Assembly: GCA_051747745.1 (NCBI GenBank)
Contig: JBNJGL010000006.1
Coordinates: forward strand, 5,335 to 69,334
Origin: QPJE01 sp051747745
Lineage (GTDB): Bacteria; Bacillota; Halanaerobiia; Halanaerobiales; Halanaerobiaceae
DNA: 64,000 bases
Reading direction: 5' to 3'
Shown here: piece by piece, positions 62,042 through 64,000 of the stretch
How positions within the stretch are numbered: position 1 is the stretch's first letter
How the letters are laid out: the number at the start of each line of letters is the position of its first letter
Notes under the pieces: generated by a model
The model's database searches: none
The model's input: the letters and a program-made list of their open reading frames with translations, nothing else
What the model was told of the DNA's origin: nothing
Position numbers and translations under genes: made by a program

Positions 62042-63340
62042 ATGATAAAAAAAATTATCTTTAACTTGCTAATTATAATAGTCTTGATTTCCGTTTTTCC
62101 AATTTTTAATTTTGATATTAGTGCAGAAGATGTATATTTTCTGCAGCTGGAAGGTAATATTGACAGCAGTCAGTATTCTTTTTTAAAAAGAGGGATAAAA
62201 GAAGCAGAGACAGCCAATGCAGATCTTCTTATTCTAGAAATAAATACCCTGGGTGGATATGTTAATTCCGCACTTAATATTAGGGATCTAATTATTAATT
62301 CAACAATTAATATAGATACTTTTGTAAGTGGAAGGGCCTGGTCTGCTGGTGCTCTGATTGCTCTTACCGGTGAAAATTTATATATGGTACCTGGTTCAAG
62401 TATTGGAGCGGCAGAAACACGTCCCAAAGAAGAAAAATATATTTCTGCATTGAGAAAAGAATTTGCTGCAACTGCTGAAAAAAGAAATAAAGATCCTTTA
62501 GTTGCTGAGGCAATGGTTGATGAAGATATTGTAATTGATAATATTATTGAAGAAGGTAAACTGCTTACTTTAACGGCTGAAGAAGCAGTAAAATTAAAAA
62601 TAGCTGATGGAATTTATAATTCTAGAGATGATTTATTTTTCGCAAAAAATATTGAAATTTCTGAAATAAATTTTATTGAGAAAAATAATATTGAAGTTGT
62701 TTCAGCAATTTTAACAAGTCCGATTGTTAGTGCTTTATTATTAATTGCTGGATTTTCAGGTCTGATCTTTGAGATGCTTACTCCCGGATTTGGTATTGGT
62801 GGAACTGTTGGTATTATATCGTTTCTATTATTTTTTGCTGGACACTTATTTGTCGGCAGTGCTGGCTGGGGTTTAATGCTGCTGTTTTTACTTGGAATTA
62901 TTCTTATTATTCTAGAGGTTTTTGTAATTCCTGGATTTGGAGTGGCTGGAATTAGTGGGATTGCGGCAGTAATGACCAGCTTATTCTTTTTCTTTCCTGA
63001 TAAAAGTACTGCTGTAAATGTTCTGGCATCTGTAATGATTATGACAGTTTTAAGTGCAGTAATTTTAATCAAACTGCTTGGTGTCAGTAAATTCTGGAAA
63101 AGAATTTCCCTATCAACTGATGCAGAAAAATATTTTTCTCACAGCAGCAAAAAAGATTTATTGGGGAAAACTGGTATAACAATAACTCCTCTGCGTCCTG
63201 CCGGTATTATGGAAATTGATTCTCAACGCCTGGATGTTGTTAGTGATGGAGGGTTTATTGATAAAGAAGTAGAGGTTGATGTAATAGCTGTTTCTGGCAG
63301 CAGAATAGTAGTTAAGAAAAGTAAAGAAGAGGAGGAATAA
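62042..63340 (+). CDS. NfeD-like membrane-bound serine protease
   Basis: A 432-residue protein: signal or anchor (about 5-25), a ClpP-like serine protease domain with GRAWSAGALIALTG and VPGSSIGAA (about 30-220), four to five membrane helices (about 235-350), then an OB-fold NfeD domain (LLGKTGITITPLRPAGIMEIDSQRLDVVSDGG). These act with SPFH proteins in membrane microdomains; an SPFH gene follows 2 bases later. Start ATG 62042 after GGAGGTGGGG. Confidence 0.9.
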   Translation: MIKKIIFNLLIIIVLISVFPIFNFDISAEDVYFLQLEGNIDSSQYSFLKRGIKEAETANADLLILEINTLGGYVNSALNIRDLIINSTINIDTFVSGRAWSAGALIALTGENLYMVPGSSIGAAETRPKEEKYISALRKEFAATAEKRNKDPLVAEAMVDEDIVIDNIIEEGKLLTLTAEEAVKLKIADGIYNSRDDLFFAKNIEISEINFIEKNNIEVVSAILTSPIVSALLLIAGFSGLIFEMLTPGFGIGGTVGIISFLLFFAGHLFVGSAGWGLMLLFLLGIILIILEVFVIPGFGVAGISGIAAVMTSLFFFFPDKSTAVNVLASVMIMTVLSAVILIKLLGVSKFWKRISLSTDAEKYFSHSSKKDLLGKTGITITPLRPAGIMEIDSQRLDVVSDGGFIDKEVEVDVIAVSGSRIVVKKSKEEEE

Positions 63341-63342
63341 AT

Positions 63343-64000
63343 ATGACAATATTTTCGGTTTTTAGTCTGGTTTCAATAATATTATTTATTTTTATATTCT
63401 TTTATTTTATTCCAATAGGGCTCTGGATTTCTGCGACAGCAGCAGGAGTTAAAGTTAGTTTTTTCAATTTAATTGGTATGAGATTGAGAAGAGTGGTACC
63501 ATCATTAATAGTTAGTCCTATGATAAAATCTCATAAGGCCGGTCTTGCATTGAGCAGTGATAAGCTGGAAGCTCATTACCTTGCTGGTGGTAATGTGGAC
63601 CGTGTTGTTGATGCCCTGATTGCTGCACAGAGGGCAGAAATTGACCTTATTTTTGAAAGAGCTGCCGCAATAGATCTGGCTGGTAGAGATGTTTTAGAGG
63701 CTGTAAAGATGAGTGTTAATCCAAAAGTAATTCAGACTCCAATTGTGACAGCAGTTGCAATGGATGGAATACAGGTTATGGCAACAGCACGTGTAACTGT
63801 CAGAGCCAATATTGAAAGATTAGTTGGAGGTGCAGGTGAAGAAACTGTACTGGCCAGAGTCGGTGAAGGTATTGTAACAACAGTTGGTTCAGCTGAATCT
63901 CACAAAAAAGTTCTGGAAAACCCTGATTCTATATCGAAAACTGTACTTGATAAAGGTTTAGATTCAGGAACAGCATTTGAAATACTTTCTATAGATATTG
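63343..64000 (+). CDS. floA: flotillin-like SPFH protein FloA, N-terminal part (cut by window end)
   Basis: The frame is open to the last base, about 219 residues. One N-terminal hairpin membrane segment (SLVSIILFIFIFFYFIPIGLWISA), then an SPFH region: GMRLRRVVPSLIVSPMIKSHKAGL, GNVDRVVDALIAAQRAEIDL, TPIVTAVAMDGIQVMATARVTVRANIERLVGGAGEETVLARVGEGI. This is the FloA/YqfA family, which scaffolds membrane microdomains. GAGGAGGA precedes ATG; coupled to the NfeD gene. Confidence 0.93.
   Translation, partial: MTIFSVFSLVSIILFIFIFFYFIPIGLWISATAAGVKVSFFNLIGMRLRRVVPSLIVSPMIKSHKAGLALSSDKLEAHYLAGGNVDRVVDALIAAQRAEIDLIFERAAAIDLAGRDVLEAVKMSVNPKVIQTPIVTAVAMDGIQVMATARVTVRANIERLVGGAGEETVLARVGEGIVTTVGSAESHKKVLENPDSISKTVLDKGLDSGTAFEILSIDI

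Overview
The window reads as a chromosomal segment of an anaerobic, AT-rich Firmicute, most like the halophilic Halanaerobiales (Halanaerobium / Halanaerobacter / Acetohalobium type). Supporting signs are Firmicute gene orders (hrcA-grpE-dnaK-dnaJ-rsmE-mtaB; comEA-comEC-holA-rpsT-lepA-hemW), a CIRCE element, T-box leaders, a tandem glycine riboswitch, and a complete selenoprotein glycine/betaine reductase system next to a BCCT betaine carrier. This genus-level placement is inference. The usual spore genes between rpsT and lepA are missing, which fits a non-sporulating lineage.

Layout. 0-0.6 kb: 3' end of leuS. 0.7-6.9 kb: a half-ferritin-like protein, then a signalling block (HD/HD-GYP protein, two STAS proteins, a SpoIIE-type phosphatase, an RsbW-like kinase, a CZB-domain chemoreceptor). 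7-9.9 kb: feoA-feoB under a consensus promoter with a Fur-like box, a 53-residue Cys-rich protein and an RseC-like protein. 10-12 kb: a MATE exporter and a secreted BsuPI-like protein. 12-16 kb: two near-identical T-box leaders with probable arginine specifier CGC, preceding a polar amino-acid ABC transporter and an arginine-deiminase-family enzyme.

16-35.4 kb is the centrepiece. Glycine riboswitch - grdX - trxA - grdE - grdA(Sec) - grdB(Sec); then, from its own promoter with a perfect inverted repeat, grdA2(Sec) - grdI - grdH(Sec) - BCCT transporter; a divergent TetR regulator; then trxB (with a dead Trx-like tail) - trxA2 - grdC - grdD - cysteine-desulfurase-like - selA - selB - tRNA-Sec. 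A second selenium operon (yedF - selD(Sec) - DUF3343) is at 43.5-45.5 kb. Together they import betaine, reduce glycine or betaine through selenoprotein A and protein C to acetyl phosphate, supply electrons through thioredoxin, and make and insert the selenocysteine that the reductases need. Five genes here contain an in-frame UGA read as selenocysteine.

35.5-46 kb: glgC, an SbcD/SbcC-like (YhaO/YhaN-like) pair, a glycosyltransferase on the minus strand, a patatin-like lipase, a small zinc-ribbon protein, the yedF-selD operon and uridine kinase. 46-64 kb: comEA, comEC, holA, rpsT (minus), lepA, hemW, the hrcA heat-shock operon, rsmE, mtaB, a HIT protein, a YqeY-like protein, an NfeD-like protease and the 5' part of a FloA/SPFH gene cut by the window end.
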